Shown piece by piece: positions 7,437 through 16,669 of a DNA stretch of 64,000 nucleotides. The DNA is from Nitratireductor sp. XY-223. GTDB taxonomy: Bacteria; Pseudomonadota; Alphaproteobacteria; Rhizobiales; Rhizobiaceae. Positions within the stretch are counted from its first letter, which is position 1, and every line of letters begins with the position of its first letter. The notes under the pieces are model-generated. The model had not been told where the DNA came from. It did not search any database and saw nothing but the letters and a program-made list of their open reading frames with translations. The position numbers and the translations under genes are program-made. The DNA is taken from the NCBI RefSeq assembly GCF_004959855.1, contig NZ_SPNT01000001.1, positions 682,001 through 746,000 on the forward strand, in the 5' to 3' direction.

Positions 7437-8744
7437 ATGCCACGCACATATTTGAAGAAGGCAGAACTGACCTCGACCAGCGACACGACGGACGTACGCG
7501 CCACGGTGCAGGAGATCCTCGATGCCATAGAAGCGGGCGGCGACGCGAAAGCGCTCGAATATGCCGCGAAGTTCGACCGTTACGACGGCAATGTCGTCCT
7601 TTGCCGCGACGAGATCGATGCGGCGGTGGCGCTCGTGCCGGAGAAGCTGAAGGACGATATCCGTTTCGCGCACGACAATGTCCGCCGTTTCGCCGAGGCG
7701 CAGCGCGAGACGCTGAAGGATATCGAGGTCGAGATCGTTCCGGGGCTCGTCGCCGGCCAGAAGAGCATCCCGTGCGGCACGGCCGGCTGCTACGTGCCCG
7801 GCGGGCGCTACAGCCATATCGCCTCGGCCATAATGACGGTGACGACCGCCAGGGTCGCCGGGTGCCGGAACATCGTCGCCTGCTCGCCGCCCCGTCCCGG
7901 CGTCGGCATCGCGCCGGCAATCGTCTATACGGCCGATCTTTGCGGGGCGGATACGATCCTCGCAATGGGCGGGGTGCAGGGGGTCGCGGCGATGACCTTC
8001 GGCCTGTTCGGGTTGCCGAGGGCGGATATCCTCGTCGGCCCGGGAAACCAGTTCGTGGCGGAGGCAAAGCGGATCCTCTACGGCCGGGTGGGGATCGACA
8101 TGTTCGCCGGGCCGACGGACAGCCTGATCCTGGCCGATGGGACAGCCGACGCGGCGATCGTCGCGGCCGATCTCGTCGGGCAGGCCGAGCACGGCTACAA
8201 CTCGCCCGTCTGGCTGGTCACGGACGACCGGGCACTCGGCGAGCGGGTCATGGAGCTGGTGCCCGGGCTCATTTCGGATCTGCCCGAAACCAACAGGCAA
8301 AACGCGGAGGCTGCCTGGCGCGACTATGCCGAAGTCATCGTCTGCGGCGACCGCGAGGAGATGGCCGCGACGGCGGACGAATACGCGCCCGAACACCTGA
8401 CGGTCCAGGCGGCGGACCTGCCGTGGTGGCTGGACCGGCTGCAATGCTACGGCTCGCTCTTTCTCGGCGAGGAGACGACCGTCGCCTTCGGGGACAAGGC
8501 TTCGGGCACCAACCATGTGCTGCCGACATCGGGGGCGGCCAGCTACACCGGCGGGTTGTCGGTCCACAAGTTCATGAAGATCGTCACGTGGCAGAAGGCG
8601 ACGCGGGACGGCGCCAGACCGGTGGCGGAGGCAACCGCCCGCATCTCGCGCCTTGAAGGCATGGAGGGGCACGCACGCACCGCCGATATTCGCCTGCGCA
8701 AATACTTTCCCGGCGAGACCTTTGACCTGTCAGTGGATGAATAG
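7437..8744 (+). CDS. hpsN: HpsN-like sulfopropanediol 3-dehydrogenase (histidinol dehydrogenase family)
   Basis: 435-residue NAD-dependent dehydrogenase of the histidinol dehydrogenase family, of the HpsN type, which oxidises 2,3-dihydroxypropane-1-sulfonate to sulfolactate. It shows the family's GTAGCYVPGGRYSHIAS, the NAD-site stretch GGVQGVAAMTFG, DILVGPGNQFV, the zinc-ligand segment QAEHGYNSP, and GASYTGGLSVHK-like sequence (AASYTGGLSVHKFMK). Close to HpsN as I remember it, and unlike biosynthetic HisD it sits apart from his genes. ATG 7437 has AGGAG close upstream. It opens an operon with an SDR and a zinc dehydrogenase, matching the three-dehydrogenase pattern of hps loci. No sulfonate transporter or sulfolyase gene is in the window, so the substrate remains an inference. 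Confidence 0.8.
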   Translation: MPRTYLKKAELTSTSDTTDVRATVQEILDAIEAGGDAKALEYAAKFDRYDGNVVLCRDEIDAAVALVPEKLKDDIRFAHDNVRRFAEAQRETLKDIEVEIVPGLVAGQKSIPCGTAGCYVPGGRYSHIASAIMTVTTARVAGCRNIVACSPPRPGVGIAPAIVYTADLCGADTILAMGGVQGVAAMTFGLFGLPRADILVGPGNQFVAEAKRILYGRVGIDMFAGPTDSLILADGTADAAIVAADLVGQAEHGYNSPVWLVTDDRALGERVMELVPGLISDLPETNRQNAEAAWRDYAEVIVCGDREEMAATADEYAPEHLTVQAADLPWWLDRLQCYGSLFLGEETTVAFGDKASGTNHVLPTSGAASYTGGLSVHKFMKIVTWQKATRDGARPVAEATARISRLEGMEGHARTADIRLRKYFPGETFDLSVDE

Positions 8745-8748
8745 GACG

Positions 8749-9513
8749 ATGGAACACGGATTTGCCGGGCTCTTCGATCTGACGGGCAAGGTCGCCTGCG
8801 TGACCGGTGCAAGTTCGGGGCTGGGGCGCCGCGCCGCCGAGACGCTCGCGCGGGCCGGTGCACAGGTCGTCGGCGTCGCGCGCCGGAAGGACGCGCTGGA
8901 GAAATGGCAATCGGATACCGCGGGCGACACTGCATCGGTGGCCTTCGATCTCGCGCAGCGTGGGCGGCTGTCTGAACTGGCCGGGGCGGTTTCCGACCGG
9001 TTCGGCGCTCCGGACATCCTCGTCAATGCCGCCGGCATCAACCCGCGGGAGCCCGCCGACGCGGTGACGCCCGAGGGGTGGGACCGGACATTGGACCTTA
9101 ATCTCGCGGTCCCGTTTTTCCTCAGCCAGGCGCTGGTGCCGGCCATGCGGGAGAAGGGGTGGGGACGGATCGTCAATTTCGCTTCGCTTCAGACGACACG
9201 GGCGTTTCCGGGCGGGGTGTCCTACGGTGCATCGAAGGCCGCAATCGCCCAGTTGACCCGCTCCATGGCCGAGAGCTGGTCGCGATACGGCATCAACGTC
9301 AACGCCATCGGCCCGGGCTTCTTCCGGACCGAGCTCACCGCCGCCGTCTTTGACGATCCGCAGCGCGCCGAGCGCAACGCCGCGCAGACCTGCATCGGCC
9401 GCAACGGCGAGGCGGAAGACCTGGACGGTCCGATGCTGTTCCTGTGCTCCGATGCCTGCCGCTACGTCACCGGTCAGGTGCTGATGGTCGACGGGGGGTT
9501 CACCGCAAAATGA
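8749..9513 (+). CDS. SDR-family oxidoreductase in the HpsN-like operon
   Basis: 254-residue classical short-chain dehydrogenase. The NAD(P)-binding TGASSGLG is at 19-26, NAAG at 93-96, and the catalytic set is Ser146, Tyr159, Lys163 (YGASK). The C-terminal part has the usual DACRYVTGQVLMVDGGF. The start is ambiguous: ATG 8749 follows the hpsN-like stop by four bases, and ATG 8737 would overlap it; neither has a strong ribosome site, which suggests translational coupling. The stop overlaps the next gene's ATG (ATGA). hps loci carry two C2-dehydrogenases that interconvert enantiomers of dihydroxypropanesulfonate, and this enzyme could be one of them. Sequence alone does not exclude a sugar-acid or polyol substrate. 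Confidence 0.85.
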   Translation: MEHGFAGLFDLTGKVACVTGASSGLGRRAAETLARAGAQVVGVARRKDALEKWQSDTAGDTASVAFDLAQRGRLSELAGAVSDRFGAPDILVNAAGINPREPADAVTPEGWDRTLDLNLAVPFFLSQALVPAMREKGWGRIVNFASLQTTRAFPGGVSYGASKAAIAQLTRSMAESWSRYGINVNAIGPGFFRTELTAAVFDDPQRAERNAAQTCIGRNGEAEDLDGPMLFLCSDACRYVTGQVLMVDGGFTAK

Positions 9514-10505
9514 AGGCGCTGGTCTACCAGGGAGAAAGACGCCTCGCTTGCCGGGAGGTGCCGCAGCCCGCGCCGGCGGACGGAGAGGTCATCGTCGCCG
9601 TCGAGAGCGTCGGAATCTGCGGGTCGGACATGCACGCGTTTCTCGGCCATGACGAGCGCCGGCCGCCGCCGCTCATCCTCGGCCATGAAGCCGCCGGGGT
9701 CGTCAAGACCGGGAGCCTTGCCGGCAGGCGCGTCACCGTCAATCCGCTTGTGGCTTGCGGCCAATGCCCCGTCTGCCGGTCGGGCCGGGATAATATCTGC
9801 CCCGGCAGGCAAATCCTCTCGATGCAGCCGCGCGAGGGCGCATTCGCCCAGATGATCGCCGTGCCGCCCGCCAATCTCTTTGAAATTCCCGACAATATTT
9901 CCTTTGACGTTGCCGCACTGGCGGAACCGCTTGCCTGCGGCTGGCACGCCGTGCGGTTGGCGCGGCGGGCGATGTCTGCTGAAATCGACCGGGCAGGGGT
10001 GCTCGTCATTGGCGGCGGTGCGATCGGCGTCGGCGCGGCGCTCAGCCTCGAGGCCGCCGGCGCCCCGGACATCACCCTGTCGGAGCCGAATCCCGGGCGG
10101 CGGGCCTATCTTCGCGACGCATGCGGGCTGGCCGCGATCGCCCCGGAGGAACTTGGCGAGGACGAACAATTCGATCTGATTGTCGATGCGGTCGGATTTG
10201 CCGCGACGCGGTCGCAGGCGATTGCGCATGCGCGGCCCGGCGGCGTGATCACGCATATCGGGCTCGGCGGCAGCGGCGGCGAAGCCGATTTTCGCCGCAT
10301 GACGCTTCAGGAAATCACCTTCATCGGGACCTATACCTATACGAAGCAGGACTTTCGCGAGACGGCCCGGGCGATCTGTGATGGCCGCATGGGTCCGCTC
10401 GATTGGGTCGAGCGGCGCCCACTCGGCGGCGGACAGTCCGCTTTCGAGGACATCCTCGCCGGCCGGGTGGAGGCCCCGAAGATCATCCTCAAACCAAACG
10501 AATAG
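9510..10505 (+). CDS. Zinc-dependent alcohol dehydrogenase (MDR family)
   Basis: 331-residue medium-chain dehydrogenase. Catalytic zinc residues are Cys37 (GICGSD), His59 and Glu60 (LGHEAAG). A structural zinc lobe has Cys83, 86, 89 and 97 (CGQCPVCRSGRDNIC). The Rossmann motif VIGGGAIGVGAA is near 167-178. It resembles polyol and sugar-phosphate dehydrogenases (galactitol-phosphate, threonine dehydrogenase-like). Its ATG overlaps the SDR stop by four bases, so the two are probably made together. As third gene of the LacI-controlled operon it likely acts on a related hydroxyl, perhaps the other C2 enantiomer of the same substrate; that is inferred from context. Confidence 0.87.
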   Translation: MKALVYQGERRLACREVPQPAPADGEVIVAVESVGICGSDMHAFLGHDERRPPPLILGHEAAGVVKTGSLAGRRVTVNPLVACGQCPVCRSGRDNICPGRQILSMQPREGAFAQMIAVPPANLFEIPDNISFDVAALAEPLACGWHAVRLARRAMSAEIDRAGVLVIGGGAIGVGAALSLEAAGAPDITLSEPNPGRRAYLRDACGLAAIAPEELGEDEQFDLIVDAVGFAATRSQAIAHARPGGVITHIGLGGSGGEADFRRMTLQEITFIGTYTYTKQDFRETARAICDGRMGPLDWVERRPLGGGQSAFEDILAGRVEAPKIILKPNE

Positions 10506-10761
10506 AGGCGATTTCCCGGCTCGACGGTAGGGCCGCGGAAGGCACGTGATTCCTTGTGGCATGCGGCGCCGGGATCTTTGCGCGCCAAAGCCTTGCCGTG
10601 CTTTGCCTGCGCCCTTGGTGCGGCACGAAGTAGCCGAGAATCGTGGTTCATAACCACAAGATGTGATGAAGAGGACGTTTGTATTTAACGGTGACAAAAG
10701 GTAGGCTTTGCAGTTGGTGTATTGCAGATCCAACGTTCGTTGTTTTGGTTGAGACGAATAA

Positions 10762-11700
10762 ATGGAAACGAGGCCTACAAGTGGCACAGCCTCAAAGCGT
10801 GTTACAGTAATCAGCGTCTGCTTCAATAGCAGCCAGATCTTACCGGAAATGCTCGCTTCTTTGCCCGATGACGTAAGAGTCGTCATTGTGGACAACGGGT
10901 CAGAGGATATACAGCGTGTCCGGTCGCTTTGCGCGCGGACTTCTATCCGTTTAATCGAAAACGGCAAGAATCTTGGTTTCGGGCGTGCCTGCAATATTGG
11001 AGCGCGGGGCGTTGAAACCGAGTTCCTGCTTTTCCTGAACCCCGACGCGAAGCTGCAGGCGGGAGCAATCCAGGCCCTGCTGAAAGGTGCCGACATTCAT
11101 CCCGAGGCCTGTGCGTTCAATCCGATCGATCTGTGCAATGGCAGGAAACGGCTGCTGAAGCGCTCCAGTGTCCTGTTGCCGCGCCGGAATTGGGAAGTCG
11201 AGGGTGGCTCGGCGCGGGACAGGAGGCTTCCCGTCCTCTCAGGTGCCGCACTCTTTGTGCGCCGCTCCGCCTTTGAAGCGGTCGGAGGATTCGACGAGCA
11301 GATCTTCCTGTACCACGAGGACGACGACATAAGCCTTCGGCTCAAACATCAGTGTGGTGCTCTCCTGTGCCTGAGCGATGCAATTGTCAGTCACGCGCGC
11401 GGCCAGTCGAGCCTGCGGAACGCCCAAACCGCGAGGCAAAAGGCGATGTATATGGGTCAGTCCCGCGTATACGCCACACGAAAACACGGCGTTCCCTACG
11501 CATATGCAAAGGCCTCGGCCTCGGGACTTCTCAGGGTGCTGTCTCCGATCAACGTGCTTTCGGCCCGAAAACGGTCCGAGAACCTTGGTTTTTTGAATGG
11601 TGTTTGGTCTGCGCGCAAGCCGCGTGCGCCGGTCCGGCAAGCCTCACCCGGAAACAGGGCGCTTGGAGGAAAAATCCCCAACCGGTTCGGATGGATGTGA
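10762..11700 (+). CDS. Glycosyltransferase family 2 (rhamnosyltransferase-like)
   Basis: 312-residue GT-A type glycosyltransferase for surface polysaccharide. It has an N-terminal strand VTVISVCFNSS, VIVDNGSED (nucleotide-sugar binding) near residue 41, the metal-binding-type stretch LNPDAKLQ near 92, and GGFDEQIFLYHEDDDISLR around 174, typical of the WbbL/rhamnosyltransferase subgroup. The last 60 residues are basic and not conserved in my recollection. The gene and its upstream 250 bases are richer in A/T than neighbours, which can mark acquired polysaccharide genes. It faces a convergent RgpF-like gene 26 bases downstream. Donor and acceptor sugars cannot be read from the sequence. Confidence 0.88.
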   Translation: METRPTSGTASKRVTVISVCFNSSQILPEMLASLPDDVRVVIVDNGSEDIQRVRSLCARTSIRLIENGKNLGFGRACNIGARGVETEFLLFLNPDAKLQAGAIQALLKGADIHPEACAFNPIDLCNGRKRLLKRSSVLLPRRNWEVEGGSARDRRLPVLSGAALFVRRSAFEAVGGFDEQIFLYHEDDDISLRLKHQCGALLCLSDAIVSHARGQSSLRNAQTARQKAMYMGQSRVYATRKHGVPYAYAKASASGLLRVLSPINVLSARKRSENLGFLNGVWSARKPRAPVRQASPGNRALGGKIPNRFGWM

Positions 11701-11726
11701 GGCGACCGAAGAGCCGTGCCGGTCGG

Positions 11727-12902
11727 TTACGTGGACATCCGATGCTCGCCGGCGCTCGCTTTCTGGGGCTTCAGTCTCAACCGGCGCAAAGCAGCCGCCT
11801 CGTCATGGAACGTCCTGCAATCCTCGCGTGCTTGAAGAAATGCGACCAGGACCGCTGACGCTTCCTCATCGAGCCACAACGGTGACTTCTTGACGAAGGG
11901 GAACCCTGCCTCGCTGCAGATAAGGTCGATGCCGGCATAGCTGATACCCTGACGCGATATTGCCAACATGATCAGTTTTTCGAGGCGGGTCCGGTCAGTG
12001 GTGGGATCCGCCAGAACCTGTTTCTTCAGGGCCAGCAGACGCTTGTCTTCCGGAATGATCAGATTGCGCGCCAACTCCCACGTCCGATCGTCATCAAGAC
12101 TTGCGAGCAACTGATTGACCGAGGCGACATTCAGGGTTGATGCATGTGAGTATCCGTTTCGCAGCGCCCATTGCGTAAATCCGACCTCGCCTCGTCGTAC
12201 GACACGCTTCTTGGTTCCACTCATCCTGAGGTGTTCCCAGAAGCGCAGGAACTGACGGTCTCGGGCAAGACGCCCCGAGCAGGCCAGCGCGAAGGAGCAA
12301 TAGTGAAATTTCCTGTGGCCGGAGTCGTAGCTCCAGACGGCATCATCAAGTTCGCTGTAGTTGAACCGCGCTATTCCCCAATTTGACGCGGCACCGCACA
12401 GATCGACATCGAGCTGTTCGACATCGTCGAACCAGTCGTCCGAATCCGGAAGCGGAAACCAGGTTGAATCATTGAGGAAATACAAACGATCAAGGTGCGT
12501 GCGCTGTTCCGCCAGCTCCAGAACGCCGTCCCGGTACCCGCCGAAATCGTAACCGACATTCTGCCGCTCAAGACATCGCCACGTCACAGGCCGCAAGGCG
12601 GTGCGTTCCATATCGGAGAGCGGGAGATTTGACACGACCAGAGGCGCCACTCCCTTCGAAACCATATATCTGAGCGCGATCAGGTGGCTCTCCAGCAGGC
12701 CATCGCTTGGGTAGATCACATATATGGCGATCCGGCGTGTGATACCGACATTGCCCTCCAGACGCCGTATTTTCCCACGGTGCGCCAAATCGTATATCGG
12801 CGTCGCAAACACGTACTCGATGAAATATGCGGGCCAGGAGACGATCTGCAGAAGAAGCCGGCGCAGTTCCCGTTTCAGTTTCCAAAGTGGGGTCGGTTTC
12901 AT
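11727..12902 (-). CDS. RgpF-like rhamnan synthesis protein
   Basis: 391-residue protein of the rhamnan synthesis F family, putative glycosyltransferases of polysaccharide assembly. The family stretch is clear: AIYVIYPSDGLLESHLIAL near 57, ERQNVGYDFGGYRDGV near 115, YFLNDSTWFPL near 145, then DLCGAASNW and a FTQWALRNGYSH segment. N-terminal residues are basic with a short hydrophobic stretch, suggesting membrane association. ATG 12902 has no strong Shine-Dalgarno. It diverges from the kelch-GT4 gene across 259 bases, in which I see no gene and no clear operator. It probably adds sugars to the same surface glycan as its neighbours. Confidence 0.82.
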   Translation of the reverse strand: MKPTPLWKLKRELRRLLLQIVSWPAYFIEYVFATPIYDLAHRGKIRRLEGNVGITRRIAIYVIYPSDGLLESHLIALRYMVSKGVAPLVVSNLPLSDMERTALRPVTWRCLERQNVGYDFGGYRDGVLELAEQRTHLDRLYFLNDSTWFPLPDSDDWFDDVEQLDVDLCGAASNWGIARFNYSELDDAVWSYDSGHRKFHYCSFALACSGRLARDRQFLRFWEHLRMSGTKKRVVRRGEVGFTQWALRNGYSHASTLNVASVNQLLASLDDDRTWELARNLIIPEDKRLLALKKQVLADPTTDRTRLEKLIMLAISRQGISYAGIDLICSEAGFPFVKKSPLWLDEEASAVLVAFLQAREDCRTFHDEAAALRRLRLKPQKASAGEHRMST

Positions 12903-13161
12903 GCGGGGGCTGCTGGAATACGGGGTGGACGATTGAGATCATGCCGTCGGCGTTGGCGAAAACAAAAGCGTCTCACCTTTGCGCGCCATAATACGGCTGG
13001 AAGCGCCGGGCTGTCGACTCCCGACCCGGCAGGCGGCAAACGTTCGCGTCGACGTTTTGAGACTGGAGAACAGGCATCCGGCGCTTGCTCCGGCATTTGA
13101 GCGCGGCATAGAGTGAGAAACGGTCAAAGAGGCCGCCCTGTATCTGACTCCTGACGATAAT

Positions 13162-15441
13162 TTGCAACGCTGGACCGGGAATTCCCAAGTGCTGGGCAAA
13201 ATAAAGCGAAGCATAAGAAAACGACGCGAACTTGCACAGGTGGAACGGTCTTTGCGGCGGCCGAATAATCTTCAATGGCGGTTCGGGCCGGTTTGCCCGG
13301 TTTATGCCTATGACGCGGCCTGTGCTCAGATCGGCGACCATTTCTACCTGTTTGGAGGATACACGAACCTAAGCACTGTCAATGATACGGCGCATGTGTT
13401 CGACCGCGCGCGCAGCGCGTGGACGTCGTCCATTGAACTGCCGCCTGAATTTCCAAATTCGCATACTGCCGTTGCCGCGGACGGCGTGCGGTACATTTAT
13501 TCGGCGGGCGGTCAGGTCGGTCCGCAATGCCGGCCGGCATGTGCACGCGTCTATTGCTATGACTCGCAGGCCGGGTCCTGGACAGGGCTGCCGGACCTCC
13601 CGGATGTGCGCTATGCTGGGACGATGCAGCTTTGGAAGGGTCGGCTTCACTTTGTCGGCGGGGCGGAAAAGGACCGCTGGACACCCTGCGCCGATCACTG
13701 GAGCATCGCCATTGAAAATGGCCGCGCCGCCGAGGAAGACTGGCGGACCGAAACACCGATACCAGTTCCCGGCATGCACCGCGGAAGCGTTCTGCTGAAT
13801 GACAGCCTTTATGTGATCGGCGGGCAGCAGGGAGATTTTGTCGCCATCGCTGGCGACCCGGAGTTCACCTGCACCGGTGAAACGCGTGAGGACTATATCG
13901 GCGAGTGTTTCAGGCTGGATACGCCGACCGGCGAGTGGGTCCGCATTGCCGATCTGCCCGTTGCCGCTTCCCATGTTGATTTCTCGGTCCTCAGTCACGA
14001 CGGAAAAATTCTCGTCGTAGGCGGCCAGATCTACAAGCACCCGGAGGAGTTCTATTTGCGCCTTACGGATGCCGTACAGCAGTTCGATCCGGAGACAGGC
14101 AACTGGTCAATCTTCGGCACGCTGCCCTATCGCCTTAAGATTCCATGCGCGGGAATCCGGGATGATCGTCTGATATGCGTCGGCGGGCAACGCGCCGTTA
14201 TCGGGTCCGACCGCCCCGGGCCGATCTCGGCGGATGTTCTGGAACTGACACTGAAGAGGCGGGACCAGCCGGTTTATGCGATGCCGCGGCCGAACCGGTT
14301 TGCCGGCAAGTCAATCCTGCTGGTCGCGCACGAGCTGTCCCGGACAGGTGCGCCGCTGGTGCTTCTGGAAACCGCGCAGATGCTCTGTCGGGCGGGCGCG
14401 CATGTGCGCCTAGTCAGTGCCGATGACAAAGTTCGTGGGTTCGATCTGGCAGCCGAATACGATGTTCCGGTCGTGCCGATTGAAAGCAGCTTCGACCTTG
14501 CCGCCAAAGCCGACTTCGTTGTCGCCAACACGCTTGATCAGCGCACCGAGACATGGGTCCGCTCCTGCCTCGAGCATGTCCCAGGCCTGTTGAAACGCCT
14601 GTTGTGGTGGATCCATGAAATCGACGTCGAGTTCTTTCGGCCGAACGCCGGACTGGTCGGAAAGTCGGCAGGGGTTTTGTTTGACAGCGATGCCGGCCGG
14701 TGCAGCTGGGCCAACGAGATCGAACTGCCGGAAACCCACACGATCAATCCGGCTTTCAGCGCCGCTTTCATGGCCAGGGTCGAAAAGGACCTGGCGTCGG
14801 GTGACGGGACCGCAATCCGCGCCGGTGCGTCACGGCAAATGATCCGCGCTCGACTCGGCGTGCGGCCGGACGATTTCCTCGTTACCAACATCGGCACGTT
14901 CGAAACCCGAAAAGGCCAGTTGCTGCTGTCACGGACCCTGGGCGCGTTGGCGTCAGAAAGGAAGCTGCCGGTAAAGCTCCTGCTTATCGGCTTTAGAAGC
15001 GAAAGCCGGTTGAGGCGCTTTCTCCTGTCCCGCTCCCTGAGTGAGCATCGTGTCCTTTCGAGGAAGCGGCTTTTCACCGCGACGCCCGATACCGGCCGTT
15101 ACCTTGTTGCATCCGATGCCTTCGTCATGAACACCCAGGGTGTCGACAATCGCAGCGGCGAAAATTTCGGACGGGTAACGACCGAGGCGATGGCATACGG
15201 TGTGCCCGTTCTGGGAACTTCGGCCGGCGGAACGCCGGAGATCATCCGCCACGGGGAAACCGGGCTGCTGTTTCCGGTCGGCGAAGCGGGCCAGGCGATG
15301 CTGGCAGACCAGTTGGAAGGCCTGATCGGGGACCGGTCGTACGCCCGCGCCCTGGGTCTTGCCGGTCGCGAACACGCGCTCAAGGCATACCGACCCGAGC
15401 TTTTCATGAAAAAACTCGAGGCGCTCTTCGACAAATTCTGA
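13162..15441 (+). CDS. Kelch-type beta-propeller fused to GT4 glycosyltransferase
   Basis: About 759 residues with two clear parts. Residues 45-365 form a kelch-like propeller: six blades end in hydrophobic-GG motifs at YLFGGY (62), YSAGGQ (113), HFVGGA (163), YVIGGQ (217), LVVGGQ (284) and ICVGGQ (338), with downstream aromatic pairs such as GSWTGLPDLP and GNWSIFGTLP. Residues 383-759 are a GT-B fold GT4 glycosyltransferase: HELSRTGAPLVLLE at the start, NIGTFETRKGQ near 575 and the donor-binding ENFGRVTTEAMAYGVPVLG near 672. There is no signal peptide, so the propeller is probably cytoplasmic. The start is uncertain: TTG 13162 is the first possible; GTG 13189 has GGGA eight bases upstream and may be the true one. 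A stop lies about 50 bases before 13162. I know of no characterised enzyme with this architecture. Confidence 0.85.
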   Translation: MQRWTGNSQVLGKIKRSIRKRRELAQVERSLRRPNNLQWRFGPVCPVYAYDAACAQIGDHFYLFGGYTNLSTVNDTAHVFDRARSAWTSSIELPPEFPNSHTAVAADGVRYIYSAGGQVGPQCRPACARVYCYDSQAGSWTGLPDLPDVRYAGTMQLWKGRLHFVGGAEKDRWTPCADHWSIAIENGRAAEEDWRTETPIPVPGMHRGSVLLNDSLYVIGGQQGDFVAIAGDPEFTCTGETREDYIGECFRLDTPTGEWVRIADLPVAASHVDFSVLSHDGKILVVGGQIYKHPEEFYLRLTDAVQQFDPETGNWSIFGTLPYRLKIPCAGIRDDRLICVGGQRAVIGSDRPGPISADVLELTLKRRDQPVYAMPRPNRFAGKSILLVAHELSRTGAPLVLLETAQMLCRAGAHVRLVSADDKVRGFDLAAEYDVPVVPIESSFDLAAKADFVVANTLDQRTETWVRSCLEHVPGLLKRLLWWIHEIDVEFFRPNAGLVGKSAGVLFDSDAGRCSWANEIELPETHTINPAFSAAFMARVEKDLASGDGTAIRAGASRQMIRARLGVRPDDFLVTNIGTFETRKGQLLLSRTLGALASERKLPVKLLLIGFRSESRLRRFLLSRSLSEHRVLSRKRLFTATPDTGRYLVASDAFVMNTQGVDNRSGENFGRVTTEAMAYGVPVLGTSAGGTPEIIRHGETGLLFPVGEAGQAMLADQLEGLIGDRSYARALGLAGREHALKAYRPELFMKKLEALFDKF

Positions 15442-15561
15442 TCGTTCCGGTCCGTTTTAGGATCACGCTTGTTCAGTCCGTGCAATTTTCGTGCAAACGG
15501 AGTACTAACGCGTGAGGTGTGTCCAGTTTGTACGGGATTTTTTACGGCCTAATCTGACAGA

Positions 15562-16566
15562 ATGTATCATAACGCGTTGAAAGAAAAAGATAAAGTCTTC
15601 GCCGTTGCGCCGATGATGGACTGGACGGACCGGCATTGCCGCTATCTGCACCGGCTGCTGACGAAGCGGGCGCTGCTCTATACCGAGATGGTGGTGGCCG
15701 ATGCGGTGATCCATGGCGACCGGGAGAAGTTGATCGGCTTTGATCTGGTCGAGCATCCGGTCGCGTTGCAGCTCGGCGGATCGGAACCGGACAAGCTGGT
15801 TGCCGCCGGCCGCATCGCTTCCGACATGGGTTATGACGAGATCAACCTGAATGTCGGCTGCCCGTCCGACCGCGTCAAATCGGGCCGTTTCGGCGCCTGC
15901 CTGATGCGCGAGCCGGTGCTCGTCGCCGAATGTGTCGGCGCCATGAAGGCGGCGCTGCCGGTTCCGGTCACGGTTAAATGCCGTATCGGCGTCGACGACC
16001 AGGATCCGGAAGCCGCTCTCAGCACCATGGCCGAGGGGGTATTCTCCGCCGGTGCCGACGCGCTGTGGGTGCATGCCCGCAAGGCCTGGCTTGAGGGGCT
16101 CAGTCCCAAGGAGAACCGCGATATTCCGCCGCTGGACTACGACCGTGTGTTTCGCCTGAAATCGGATTTTCCGAATGAATTCATTGGTATAAACGGCGGT
16201 ATTGAGGATCTGAATCATGCGCTGGAGCTGTCGCGGCCCGTCGACGGCGTCATGCTGGGGCGCGCCGCGTACCACAATACCGGTCTGCTCGCTGACGTGG
16301 ACCGGCTGTTTTACGGCGACACCCATCCTGCCATCGGCTGGAACGAGGTGCGCGATGCCATGATGGCCTACGCGGATCGCTATATGGGGCAGGGCGGCCG
16401 GCTCATTCACGTGACCCGCCACATGGTGGGGCTCTTCCATGGCCAGCCCGGCGCACGGCGCTACCGGCAGATCCTTTCCGACGACGCGCGCCGGGAGGGT
16501 GCCGGTGTCGAGGTGATCGCCGAGGCCTTTGCCGCCATACGGCCGCGCGAGCCGCTTGTCGCCTGA
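15562..16566 (+). CDS. dusA: tRNA-dihydrouridine synthase A
   Basis: 334-residue FMN enzyme reducing uridines in the tRNA D-loop (U20/U20a in DusA). Diagnostic stretches are FAVAPMMDWTDRHCR at residues 13-27, LYTEMVVADAV, QLGGSEP, and NLNVGCPSDRV carrying the catalytic Cys near residue 100. HARKAWLEGLSPKENR and GINGGI are further DusA signatures. The length is normal for the family (about 330). It stands alone with no operon partner; its upstream 120 bases hold no gene. Confidence 0.95.
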   Translation: MYHNALKEKDKVFAVAPMMDWTDRHCRYLHRLLTKRALLYTEMVVADAVIHGDREKLIGFDLVEHPVALQLGGSEPDKLVAAGRIASDMGYDEINLNVGCPSDRVKSGRFGACLMREPVLVAECVGAMKAALPVPVTVKCRIGVDDQDPEAALSTMAEGVFSAGADALWVHARKAWLEGLSPKENRDIPPLDYDRVFRLKSDFPNEFIGINGGIEDLNHALELSRPVDGVMLGRAAYHNTGLLADVDRLFYGDTHPAIGWNEVRDAMMAYADRYMGQGGRLIHVTRHMVGLFHGQPGARRYRQILSDDARREGAGVEVIAEAFAAIRPREPLVA

Positions 16567-16669
16567 AGGTCGGGCGATCAAGCGCTTGTTATTGCTTGCC
16601 CCTTGATGGCGCGCGCCTAGTTTGGTCAAACAGGCCCTGCCGATTGCACAATGACCGGACCGGAACGCC

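Noticed and set aside
7315-8067. Extended LacI regulator of 587 codons
   Set aside because: The extra N-terminal part is antisense to the HpsN-like gene; the helix-turn-helix must be near the N-terminus and a ribosome site precedes TTG 7314.
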